64,000 nucleotides of DNA from JACKJK01 sp046159835. Lineage in GTDB: Bacteria > Pseudomonadota > Alphaproteobacteria > Rhizobiales > Tepidamorphaceae. Within the stretch, counting starts at the first letter, position 1; each line of letters opens with the position of its first letter. The notes under the pieces are model-generated. The model did no database searches, was not told where the DNA came from, and worked only from the letters and a program-made list of their open reading frames with translations. Shown here piece by piece: positions 27,380 through 34,707 of this stretch. A program made the translations under genes and the position numbers. The DNA is taken from NCBI RefSeq assembly GCF_046159835.1, contig NZ_JBJXCY010000002.1, positions 682,001-746,000 of the forward strand, read 5' to 3'.

Positions 27380-29173
27380 TCAGGCGATGTTGAACTGAAG
27401 CTCCGCCAGCCGCGCGTAGAGCCCACCTTGCGCCAGGAGGTCCTTGTGGGTGCCGGACTCGACGATCCGCCCCTGGTCCAGCACGAGGATGCGGTCGCAG
27501 TTCAGCACCGTCGCGAGGCGGTGGGCGATGACGATGGTCGTGCGGTTGCGCATCAACTCGGTGAGGGCCTCGTTGACGAGCCGCTCGGACTCAGCATCCA
27601 GCGAGCTTGTCGCTTCATCCAGCAGCAGGATCGGCGCGTTCTTCAGGATCGCGCGTGCAATCGCGATGCGCTGGCGCTGCCCGCCTGAAAGCGTGATGCC
27701 GCGTTCGCCAAGCGGCGTGTCGTAGCCCTCGCCCAGCGCCGTGACGAACCCGTCCGCCCGGGCCAGTCGCGCCGCCCGCTTGATGGCATCGAAACTCGCC
27801 TTCTCCTGCCCGTAGGCGATGTTCTCGCGAACGCTTGTCGCAAACACCACCGGGTCCTGCGGCACCAGCGCGATTTCCTCGCGCAGTACCTTCGGATCGA
27901 GTTCGGAGATATCCGTGCGGTCGAGCGAGATAACCCCGGTGGAGGGATCATAGTAGCGCATGATGAGTTGCAGGACGGTGCTCTTGCCGGCTCCCGACGG
28001 GCCGACAAGCGCCACCCGCTCGCCCGGCGCGACCGAGAAATTGACCCCGTTGAGAACAAGCTGGTCAGGCCGCGCGGGATAGGAAAAGCGCACCCGCTCG
28101 AACGACAGCGCGCCGACGACGGGCACCGGCAGCGAGGCCGGCTCTTCCGGCGCGACGATCACCGGCTTGGTCTTCAAAAGCTCGCTCAGCCTGTCGGCTG
28201 CGCCGGCTGCAAGCTGCACCTCGCCCCACACCTGGCTCAGTTCGCCCAGCGCACCGGCGGTGAAAGCCGAATAGAGCACGAACTGGCCCAACCGGCCCGG
28301 CGTCATGGTGCCGTTAAGAACCTGGTGCGCACCCGCCCACAACACCAGCACGATGCTGCCGAAGACGAGAAACAGCGCGACCGCCGTCAACAGTGCGCGC
28401 GCTGCCATCGACGCGCGGGCCGCCGCAAACGCGCGCTCCACGGCTGCTGCGAACTTGTCGGCAATCGTGCCCTCCGCCGAGAAGGCCTGCATGATGCGCA
28501 CCGACCCGATCTGTTCTGAGGCGAAGGCGCTGGCATCGGCAAGTGTGTCCTGCGCCAGCCGCGAGCGACGGCGCACCGAGCGCCCGAACGCCACCAACGG
28601 CAGCACGATGACGGGAATGACGATCAGCACGTATGCCGACAGCCGCGGGCTGGTGACGACCATCATGGTTGCCGCGCCAAGGCCCAGCACGAGGTTTCGC
28701 AGCGCAATCGACATGGACGCGCCGACCGCAGCCTTGATCTGCGTGGCATCGGCGGTGAGCCGCGACATCATCTCGCCGCTGTGGGCCTTGTCGAAGAAGG
28801 CCGGCGAAAGAGACGTCAGGTGGCGGAAGACATCGCTGCGCAGGTCGGAGACGACCCGCTCGCCCAGCCAGGTGACGAGATAGAACCGCGAGGCACTGGC
28901 CAGCGCCAGGACGCCCACCACGCCGAGCAGCACGAAGAAATAGAGGTCGATGAGGCCGGAGCGCTCGTCACCGAAACCGAAGTCAATCATCCGGCGCACG
29001 GCGATCGGCAGCGCGAGCGTTGCGAGCGCCGCGGTCACCAGCGCCAGCACCGCCAGCACGAAGCGCACCTTGTAGCGCAGGACATATGGCGCGAGCGTGC
29101 CCAGCGGACGCATGTCCCGCTGATTGTCCGTGGCCTCTGCCGCCACTGCGTCTGTCTTCTTGCGCCTCGCCAT
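27380..29173 (-). CDS. ABC transporter, fused permease and ATPase (MsbA/LipA-exporter type)
   Basis: Half-transporter of the exporter class that would dimerise. The start at 29173 gives 597 residues with a soluble N-terminus. The six-helix transmembrane domain spans roughly 30-320. The nucleotide-binding domain has Walker A 'VGPSGAGKST', signature 'LSGGQRQRIAIARA' and Walker B 'ILLLDEATSSLD'. Substrate cannot be inferred; related rhizobial proteins are annotated only as multidrug or lipid exporters. It converges with the MotB-like gene with 27 bases between and diverges from rpmE. Confidence 0.92.
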   Translation of the reverse strand: MARRKKTDAVAAEATDNQRDMRPLGTLAPYVLRYKVRFVLAVLALVTAALATLALPIAVRRMIDFGFGDERSGLIDLYFFVLLGVVGVLALASASRFYLVTWLGERVVSDLRSDVFRHLTSLSPAFFDKAHSGEMMSRLTADATQIKAAVGASMSIALRNLVLGLGAATMMVVTSPRLSAYVLIVIPVIVLPLVAFGRSVRRRSRLAQDTLADASAFASEQIGSVRIMQAFSAEGTIADKFAAAVERAFAAARASMAARALLTAVALFLVFGSIVLVLWAGAHQVLNGTMTPGRLGQFVLYSAFTAGALGELSQVWGEVQLAAGAADRLSELLKTKPVIVAPEEPASLPVPVVGALSFERVRFSYPARPDQLVLNGVNFSVAPGERVALVGPSGAGKSTVLQLIMRYYDPSTGVISLDRTDISELDPKVLREEIALVPQDPVVFATSVRENIAYGQEKASFDAIKRAARLARADGFVTALGEGYDTPLGERGITLSGGQRQRIAIARAILKNAPILLLDEATSSLDAESERLVNEALTELMRNRTTIVIAHRLATVLNCDRILVLDQGRIVESGTHKDLLAQGGLYARLAELQFNIA

Positions 29174-29304
29174 GCCCTCGCTTTCCGCGTCTCGTTTCGT
29201 TGGATCGCGCGTGTCGCGGACCGGGCGGCAATGTGCATAACGAGCCATGATGCCGCAAGCGCAGGATTTGTCGCAGGCAGGCCCTGGCTTGTGGGGTGGC
29301 GGGG

Positions 29305-29333
29305 TTGTCTCGCAAAGGGAGCTGCTGTATAGA
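29305..29333 (+). promoter_or_regulatory. Promoter of rpmE
   Basis: TTGTCT (29305-29310) and TATAGA (29328-29333) with exactly 17 bases between them form a near-consensus sigma70 promoter, about 80 bases upstream of rpmE. This is one of the clearest promoters in the window. Confidence 0.7.
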
Positions 29334-29417
29334 CGCCCGACTTCTCAACAAGGCCTGCCGGCATATGCCCGGCGCGCGGGAATGCGCGCAAGGCCGATAC
29401 GCAATGGATCATGCGCG

Positions 29418-29636
29418 ATGAAAAAGGACCTTCATCCCGAGTATCACACCATCAAGGTTGTGATGACCGACGGCACCGAGTTCGAGACCCGCTCGACCTA
29501 TGGCGAAGAGGGCCAGTCGCTGCAGCTCGACATCGACCCGAACACGCATCCGGCGTGGACCGGCGGCAGCCAGCACCTGATCGACCGTGGCGGTCGCGTC
29601 AGCCGCTTCAAGAAGAAGTTCGACTTCCTCGGCTGA
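29418..29636 (+). CDS. rpmE: 50S ribosomal protein L31, zinc-independent form
   Basis: The 72-residue protein begins MKKDLHPEYHTIKV and has 'IDPNTHPAWTGG' and 'DRGGRVSRFKKKF', all typical of L31. There is no cysteine, so the four-Cys zinc site is absent (C-minus form), as usual in Rhizobiales. The start at 29418 gives the standard N-terminus; the longer frame upstream includes the promoter. It is followed by a strong terminator. Confidence 0.97.
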   Translation: MKKDLHPEYHTIKVVMTDGTEFETRSTYGEEGQSLQLDIDPNTHPAWTGGSQHLIDRGGRVSRFKKKFDFLG

Positions 29637-29659
29637 TCGGCACACCGACAAGACCAAGA

Positions 29660-29690
29660 AAAACCCCGGCGCTCTGACCGGGGTTTTTAT
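29660..29690 (+). terminator. Intrinsic terminator after rpmE
   Basis: AAACCCCGG (29661-29669) pairs with CCGGGGTTT (29678-29686) and runs into TTAT on the plus strand. The A-rich upstream flank means it may also stop rcdA transcripts arriving on the minus strand. Confidence 0.85.
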
Positions 29691-29733
29691 TGTCTGAATT
29701 TTCCGAGCCGCCCTTGGGGTGGCCAAGCAGCGC

Positions 29734-30282
29734 CTAGTCGCGCTGCCGTGTTGCGCCCAGTGCCGCGCTCAGCATGTCGAGCTGGTCCGACAGCGGGTTG
29801 GCCCGCGCCTCGGCCGGCTCGGTCGGCTCGTAGATCTGCTTGTCGAGATTGTGGATGCGGTCCTGCAGGCGCACCGAGCGCGCGATCAGTTCGCGCAGCG
29901 CCTCGGGCAGCTCGTCGAAGCCCGACGAGGACTCTTCGCCGCCGAGATCCTGGAGCTTGACCTTGGACTTTTCGCGCGCGGCCTGCTTCTGGGTCATCTC
30001 GCCTTCGTTGACGGCGCGGTGCAGCAGCAGCCATGAGGCCATCTGCATCAGCCGCGTCGTCAGCTTCATGCTCTCGGCCGCGTAGGACAGCGACCCGATG
30101 CGTGACAGGTCGCGCGAGTCATCGCGCCCCGGCCCGTCGAGGTAGTCCGCCGTCTCTTCCAGCAGCGACATGCCCTCGCGGAACAGCGAGAGGAATGCTT
30201 CCGATGACAGGGCCTTTCGACCGAAGGAAATCGGCCCGCCAACCGGCTCGTGCTGCGTTTCTGTGTCTTTGGAATTCGCCAT
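29734..30282 (-). CDS. rcdA: RcdA, regulator of CtrA degradation (DUF1465)
   Basis: Adaptor that, with CpdR and PopA in Caulobacter, delivers the master regulator CtrA to ClpXP at the cell pole. The 182-residue DUF1465 protein is largely helical. It shows the family's 'SEAFLSLFREGMSLLEETADYLDG' start (quoted in part), 'MKLTTRLMQMASWLLLHRAVNEGEM' and a disordered C-terminal tail (RANPLSDQLDMLSAALG). A cpdR gene is cut by the right end of this window, so both adaptors lie within 35 kb. Its leader contains two hairpins. The family call is strong; function is inferred from orthologues. Confidence 0.88.
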   Translation of the reverse strand: MANSKDTETQHEPVGGPISFGRKALSSEAFLSLFREGMSLLEETADYLDGPGRDDSRDLSRIGSLSYAAESMKLTTRLMQMASWLLLHRAVNEGEMTQKQAAREKSKVKLQDLGGEESSSGFDELPEALRELIARSVRLQDRIHNLDKQIYEPTEPAEARANPLSDQLDMLSAALGATRQRD

Positions 30283-30313
30283 GCCCGTCTCTATCTAACG
30301 CGTTACTGTTTGC

Positions 30314-30381
30314 GGACAGCCCCCTGTACACGCATTGGCGTGCGGCTGTCCTCATGGTTCCCGAAGGGCTTTTCCCTCGGG
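30314..30381 (-). promoter_or_regulatory. Hairpins in the rcdA leader region
   Basis: Part of the 377-base gap 30283-30659. One extended stem is built from GGACAGCC (30314-30321) with GGCTGTCC (30344-30351), with CACGC (30329-30333) and GCGTG (30338-30342) pairing inside it. A second stem, CCCGAAGGG with CCCTCGGG around a TTTT loop, spans 30360-30381. The first ends about 31 bases before the rcdA start. They may be leader structures controlling rcdA translation or a terminator for upstream transcription; neither has a U tract. Confidence 0.4.
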
Positions 30382-30481
30382 TCACACGTGTCCGGCATTT
30401 TTGATGGGCTTTGTTAAGTCTTGTGGCGCCCGGCCGGAAGCTGATGGCCGGATATTGACGACTTGAGCGTCTTTTGTCGCG

Positions 30482-30514
30482 CAAAAAACAAAAGAGCCGC
30501 CAAAAAGGCGGCTC
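30482..30514 (-). terminator. Intrinsic terminator of the candidate sRNA
   Basis: GAGCCGCC and GGCGGCTC (30494-30501 and 30507-30514) form a perfect 8-bp stem with a 5-base loop. On the minus strand the stem is followed by TTTTGTTTTTT (30493-30483). On the plus strand no T run follows, so direction is clear. Confidence 0.85.
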
Positions 30515-30600
30515 AAAGAGTTAACAGGGAGGCGTCAAACAGAGTGGACAGGAGCCACTCACGATCCAGAAGACTGGATAACGCAAAGTTACTGCGAACG
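30482..30600 (-). ncRNA. Candidate small regulatory RNA with anti-Shine-Dalgarno loop
   Basis: Between rcdA and the DUF1192 gene the minus strand encodes three successive hairpins and no protein. The first is ATCCAG-TCTT-CTGGAT (30564-30579). The second is GAGTGG-loop-CCACTC (30542-30560), whose loop is CTCCTGT and so exposes CUCCU. Next comes a single-stranded GCCTCCCTG, then an 8-bp GC stem with TTTTGTTTTTT. Short, structured, C-rich in loops and ended by an intrinsic terminator is the hallmark of trans-acting rhizobial sRNAs that mask ribosome sites. The 5' end is not fixed (about 30580-30600). It could instead be a processed 3' UTR of the DUF1192 mRNA. Confidence 0.6.
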
Positions 30601-30602
30601 AT

Positions 30603-30617
30603 TTAACAAATGGTTAA
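30603..30617 (-). promoter_or_regulatory. Perfect CtrA-type box upstream of the candidate sRNA
   Basis: The plus strand reads TTAA-N7-TTAA at 30603-30617; on the minus strand this is TTAACCATTTGTTAA, which includes the consensus half-site TTAACCAT. It lies 24 bases before the first sRNA hairpin and 43 bases past the DUF1192 stop, so it best fits control of the sRNA. The -10 is not clear. Whether CtrA would activate or repress is unknown. Confidence 0.55.
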
Positions 30618-30659
30618 CGTGGTGAGAAATCAGCAACCTTAATGCTTCCGCTCAATTTC

Positions 30660-30845
30660 TCACGTCTTGAAAATCGCCGCAGCCGCCGCCTTCTGGCCGG
30701 TCTTGGCCTCGACCTCCCGTTCCAGCCGGTCGATCTCGCCCTGCAGGAGGCCGACGCGCTCGCGCAGCTCGTCGATGGATAGCGGGGATAGATCGGACCC
30801 GATTTCGTGGGCCGTCGTCTTCTTGCGGGGTTCATCTGCATCCAT
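30660..30845 (-). CDS. DUF1192 small protein
   Basis: The 61-residue acidic protein has a coiled-coil centre (LSIDELRERVGLLQGEIDRLEREVEAK) and no membrane segment. DUF1192 is a short alphaproteobacterial family with no assigned function. GGGAG precedes the ATG by about eight bases. It diverges from trcR across 230 bases and has no terminator before the sRNA terminator 150 bases downstream, so read-through into that region is possible. Confidence 0.82.
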   Translation of the reverse strand: MDADEPRKKTTAHEIGSDLSPLSIDELRERVGLLQGEIDRLEREVEAKTGQKAAAAAIFKT

Positions 30846-30956
30846 GATGCCACTCCCTTGTCGTCTGGCGTTGTCGGTTCAGCGCGATATAGCGCACCGC
30901 GAGCGAGACGAAACCGGCTGCCGGTCGGCACCGCACCGCGCGTTCACCAAATTTCT

Positions 30957-30984
30957 TTGCGTGACTGCGATTCTGCCGTATAAG
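30957..30984 (+). promoter_or_regulatory. Promoter of trcR
   Basis: TTGCGT (30957-30962) and TATAAG (30979-30984) separated by 16 bases form a good housekeeping promoter. Transcription would start near 30991, leaving an 85-base leader before trcR. Confidence 0.55.
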
Positions 30985-31032
30985 CCTGCCATTCCCTAAA
31001 TTCTACGACGCGTGCCCCCGAGCGGGCCGGTC

Positions 31033-31060
31033 GCGCCACCTCTCAAGAGGCCGGTGGCGC
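31033..31060 (+). promoter_or_regulatory. Leader hairpin abutting the trcR ribosome site
   Basis: GCGCCACC (31033-31040) pairs perfectly with GGTGGCGC (31053-31060), with CTCT/AGAG pairs inside the loop. It ends three bases before the GAGGAG ribosome site at 31064-31069. A stem this strong at this spot could control access of ribosomes to trcR. Confidence 0.5.
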
Positions 31061-31075
31061 ACAGAGGAGATTGTT

Positions 31076-31768
31076 ATGGCTACCGAGCTTCTGATGCCCA
31101 AGGCGACGGCTGTCTGGCTTGTCGACAACACCGCCCTCACCTTTCGCCAGATCGCGCAGTTTTGCGGCCTGCATGAGCTGGAAGTGAAGGCGATCGCCGA
31201 CGACGAGGCCGAAAAGGGCATCAAGGGCCTGGATCCGGTGCAGACCGGCCAGCTGACGCGCGACGAGATCGCTACCGGCGAGAAGGACCCCAAGCACAAG
31301 CTGAAGCTCTCCGCGCCGAAGGTCATCCTGCCGCAGTCCAAGCGCCGTGGCCCGCGCTACACGCCTGTCTCGCGCCGCCAGGATCGCCCGAACGCGATCC
31401 TTTGGCTGGTGCGCAATCATCCCGAGCTGAAGGACGCGCAGATCATGCGCCTCGTCGGCACCACCAAGACGACGATCCACGCGATCCGCGAACGCACCCA
31501 CTGGAATGCGGCCAACCTGACGCCGACTGACCCGGTCTCGCTTGGCCTTTGCTCTCAGCTTGACCTCGACCACGAAGTCCAGCGCGCGGCTGCAAGCATG
31601 CCCCAGCCCTCGCCCGAGGAAGCCGGTGCACGTCTGCTGTCCGCCGAGGAAACCACCGCGCCGGTCGCCGAGGACGAGGAGCTCAACCCGGAAACCGTGC
31701 TTGCCAAGCTGCGCGGCATGACCGGTGGCGATGCCTCCGACGACAACGAAGACGACAGCAATTCCTGA
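31076..31768 (+). CDS. trcR: DUF1013 protein, cell-cycle transcriptional regulator TrcR
   Basis: The 230-residue product matches the DUF1013 family, conserved and usually essential in alphaproteobacteria and named TrcR for a cell-cycle transcription role. The N-terminal region 'TAVWLVDNTALTFRQIAQFCGLHELEVKAI' (quoted in part) and a second block 'NAILWLVRNHPELKDAQIMRLVGTT' each resemble a helix-turn-helix, so it probably contacts DNA or RNA polymerase. The C-terminus is acidic and disordered (DDNEDDSNS). GAGGAG precedes the ATG. It stands next to rcdA and the candidate CtrA-regulated sRNA. Confidence 0.82.
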   Translation: MATELLMPKATAVWLVDNTALTFRQIAQFCGLHELEVKAIADDEAEKGIKGLDPVQTGQLTRDEIATGEKDPKHKLKLSAPKVILPQSKRRGPRYTPVSRRQDRPNAILWLVRNHPELKDAQIMRLVGTTKTTIHAIRERTHWNAANLTPTDPVSLGLCSQLDLDHEVQRAAASMPQPSPEEAGARLLSAEETTAPVAEDEELNPETVLAKLRGMTGGDASDDNEDDSNS

Positions 31769-31798
31769 CGCCCAAAAGGGTGAGCCGCGCCTCGCGGC

Positions 31799-32593
31799 TC
31801 ACTCGTCGTTCGGCTCGACCGTGTAGTTGAGCGGCAGCCGCCCACCATCGGCATAGATCGTCTGGCCGGTGATGTAGCTTGCCTCGGTGCTTGCCAGGAA
31901 CGCGGCGACGGACGCGATCTCGCGCGGTTCGCCGACACGGCCCATGGGCGTGCGCGACAGCACCTTGGCCCGCGCCGCGGGGTCCGACCAGACCACCTTT
32001 TCCAGCATCTCCGTCATGATCGAGCCCGGCCCGATGGCATTCACCCGGATGCCGTGCGGGGCAAGCGACAGCGCCATCACCTTCGTCAGCTGGCTGATGC
32101 CGCCCTTGGAAATCGAGTAGGGCACCTGGTTGGCCAGCGCGAAGACCGCGTTGACCGAGCTCATGTTGACGATGGCACCCGGCTCTCCGCCCGCCTCCAC
32201 CTGCTTGACCATCTGCCGTGCAACGGCCTGCCCCGCGAGGAACGACCCGCGCAGGTTCACCGCCAGCACACGGTCGAAGTCCTCGTCCTCGATTTCCAGG
32301 AAGTCCGCCGAGTGGCTGATGCCGGCATTGTTGACCAGCACGTCGATCTCGTCGAACCAGTTCAGCGTGCGGGTGACGAGGTTGCGAATGTCGAGGCGCG
32401 AGGCGACATCGCACTTGACCGCGCGCGCTTCCCCGCCGGCCTTCACGATATCGGCGGCGGCCGTCTCGGCGGCCTCGTCGTCAACGTCTGCGATGACGAC
32501 GCGCGCCCCGTCGCGCGCGAACCGCTCCGCCACCGCGCGACCGATGCCCTGTGCCGCGCCCGTGACGATGGCGCACTTGCCTTTCAAAGCCAT
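31799..32593 (-). CDS. SDR family oxidoreductase
   Basis: Classical short-chain dehydrogenase of 264 residues. The nucleotide site TGAAQGIG is near residue 11, followed by NNAG at about 89 and catalytic Ser and 'YSISK' near 162-166. The C-terminal 'ITGQTIYADGGRL' is typical of sugar/alcohol or 3-ketoacyl reductases. An Asp at the end of strand beta-2 (IADVDD) favours NAD(H). The substrate is unknown; neighbours are an acyl-CoA synthetase and a PAP2 protein. It is 50 bases downstream of the synthetase gene on the same strand and may share its transcript. Confidence 0.9.
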   Translation of the reverse strand: MALKGKCAIVTGAAQGIGRAVAERFARDGARVVIADVDDEAAETAAADIVKAGGEARAVKCDVASRLDIRNLVTRTLNWFDEIDVLVNNAGISHSADFLEIEDEDFDRVLAVNLRGSFLAGQAVARQMVKQVEAGGEPGAIVNMSSVNAVFALANQVPYSISKGGISQLTKVMALSLAPHGIRVNAIGPGSIMTEMLEKVVWSDPAARAKVLSRTPMGRVGEPREIASVAAFLASTEASYITGQTIYADGGRLPLNYTVEPNDE

Positions 32594-32643
32594 GGAAAAC
32601 CTCCCGCCGGCTGTCGTGTGTTTGGCGGGAGGCTAACTGATTG

Positions 32644-34554
32644 TCAGGCGCTTGCGTATCCGCGTTCTTTCAATGCGTCGGAAATTTCATCGAGGATGGC
32701 CGGGTCGTCGATCGTGGCGGGCATCTTGAAGTCCTGCCCGTCGGCAATCGAGCGCATGGTGGCGCGCAGGATCTTGCCCGAGCGCGTCTTCGGAAGCCGC
32801 CCGACGGTGATCGCCAGCTTGAACGCCGCGACGGGGCCGATCTTCTGGCGCACGAGGCCGACGACCTCCTTCTCGATCTCCTCCACAGGGCGGTCGACGC
32901 CCTTCTTCAACACGATAAAACCGCAGGGCACCTGGCCCTTAAGCTGGTCGGCGATCCCCACGACCGCGCATTCGGCAACGTCCGGGTGGCTCGCCAGAAC
33001 CTCCTCCATGCCACCGGTGGAGAGCCGGTGGCCGGCGACGTTGATGATATCGTCGGTGCGGGCCATGATGTAAAGGTAGCCGTCCTCGTCCGTGTAGCCG
33101 GCATCCGCCGTCATGTAGTAGCCGGGGAAATCCTTCAGGTAGCTCGACTTGAAGCGCTCGTCCGCCTGCCACAGCGTCGGGAAGCATCCAGGCGGCAGCG
33201 GCAGTTTCACGCAGATCGCGCCCATCTTGCCCGCCGGCACCGGCTTGTGCGCCTCGTCGAGTATCTGCACGTCGTAGCCGGGCATCGGCACCGAGGGCGA
33301 GCCGTGCTTGATCGGCAGCAGTTCAAGGCCCATCGGGTTGGCGGCAATCGCCCACGCCGTCTCCGTCTGCCACCAGTGATCGATCACCGGAACCTTGAGC
33401 ATGTCCTCGGCCCACTTCACCGTGTCCGGGTCGGCGCGCTCGCCGGCCAGGAACAGCGCCTGCAGGCCGCTGGTGTCGTATTTCGCCAGGTATTCGCCCT
33501 TCGGATCTTCCTTCTTGATGGCGCGAAACGCGGTCGGCGCGGTGAACAGCGCCTTCACGTCATGGTCGGCGATCACCCGCCAGAAGGTCCCGGCGTCCGG
33601 CGTGCCCACCGGCTTGCCCTCGAACAGGACCGTGGTGCAGCCCGCCAGCAGCGGGGCATAGACGATGTAGGAATGCCCCACGACCCAACCCACGTCCGAG
33701 GCGGCCCAGAACACGTCACCCGGCGCCATGGCGTAGATGTTCGACATCGACCAGTTGAGCGCGACCATGTGCCCGCCATTGTCGCGCACCACGCCCTTGG
33801 GCTGCCCGGTCGTGCCGGAGGTGTAGAGGATGTACAGCGGGTCGGTCGCATCCACCGGAACGCAGTCGGCCTTGCGCCCCTGCGCCACGGCCTCGGCGAC
33901 GAGGTCCGCCCAGTCGTGGTCGCGCGGGGCCTGCAGATCGGCCTGCGCTTGCTCGCGCTGGAGCACGATTACCGTGTCCGGCTTGTGCGCGGAAATGTCG
34001 ATCGCCTCGTCGAGCAGCGGCTTGTAGGAAACGACACGCCCAGGCTCCAGACCGCAAGACGCCGCGAGGATCGCAGTGGGCTTGGAATCTTCTAGCCGTG
34101 TCGCAAGCTCTTTGGCCGCGAACCCGCCGAAGACGACCGAATGGATCGCACCGATGCGGGCGCAGGCGAGCATCGCCATGACCGCTTCCGGGATCATCGG
34201 CATGTAGATGATGACGCGGTCGCCGACCTTTATGCCCTTGTCGGAGAGCACGGCGGCCAGCGTCGCGACCTTGTCCGTCAGTTCCGCGAAGGTGAATGTC
34301 TCCACGCTACCCGTCATCGGGCTGTCGTAGATCATCGCCAGCGCATCGCCGCGCCCGTTGTTCACGTGTCGGTCGAGGCAGTTGTGTGCGGTGTTGCATT
34401 TCGCACCGGCAAACCAACGGCCATAGGCGCCCTGCTCGGGGTCGAAGACCTTGTCCCACGGCTTGTCCCAGTCGAGGCTCTCGGCCGCCTCCGCCCAGAA
34501 GCCTTCCGGATCGTTCTGCCAGCGCTCGTATGCTGTCTCGTAAGCACCCGCCAT
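32644..34554 (-). CDS. prpE: Propionyl-CoA/short-chain acyl-CoA synthetase (PrpE-like)
   Basis: AMP-forming acyl-CoA synthetase that activates propionate or a similar short acid. The start at 34554, preceded by AGGAGG, gives 636 residues. The P-loop-like 'LYILYTSGTTGQPKGVVRDNGGH' (quoted in part), 'WWQTETAW', the 'YYMTADAGYTDEDGYLYIMARTDD' A8 hinge region (partial) and the acetylatable lysine in 'TRSGKILRATMR' are all present. The N-terminal 'ETAYERWQNDPEGFWAEAA' is the ACS_N domain. No methylcitrate-cycle genes adjoin it, so the substrate could also be acetate or butyrate. Confidence 0.88.
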   Translation of the reverse strand: MAGAYETAYERWQNDPEGFWAEAAESLDWDKPWDKVFDPEQGAYGRWFAGAKCNTAHNCLDRHVNNGRGDALAMIYDSPMTGSVETFTFAELTDKVATLAAVLSDKGIKVGDRVIIYMPMIPEAVMAMLACARIGAIHSVVFGGFAAKELATRLEDSKPTAILAASCGLEPGRVVSYKPLLDEAIDISAHKPDTVIVLQREQAQADLQAPRDHDWADLVAEAVAQGRKADCVPVDATDPLYILYTSGTTGQPKGVVRDNGGHMVALNWSMSNIYAMAPGDVFWAASDVGWVVGHSYIVYAPLLAGCTTVLFEGKPVGTPDAGTFWRVIADHDVKALFTAPTAFRAIKKEDPKGEYLAKYDTSGLQALFLAGERADPDTVKWAEDMLKVPVIDHWWQTETAWAIAANPMGLELLPIKHGSPSVPMPGYDVQILDEAHKPVPAGKMGAICVKLPLPPGCFPTLWQADERFKSSYLKDFPGYYMTADAGYTDEDGYLYIMARTDDIINVAGHRLSTGGMEEVLASHPDVAECAVVGIADQLKGQVPCGFIVLKKGVDRPVEEIEKEVVGLVRQKIGPVAAFKLAITVGRLPKTRSGKILRATMRSIADGQDFKMPATIDDPAILDEISDALKERGYASA

Positions 34555-34707
34555 CACGTCATCCTCCTGTCGAAGGGTCCGCATTTGCGCGCCATTGCCA
34601 GCGCCCTCCCGGCCCCGATTCACGCCATCTTAAAGTGCCGGTGCCTATTGTCACCACACGGCAAAAGCGGCGGTTTTCCTGCGCTTTGAACTCCAAGGCG
34701 GCACCAG

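Noticed and set aside
32641..34095. A 484-codon plus-strand open frame opposite prpE
   Set aside because: Shadow frame; the sense gene carries all motifs of an AMP-forming synthetase.
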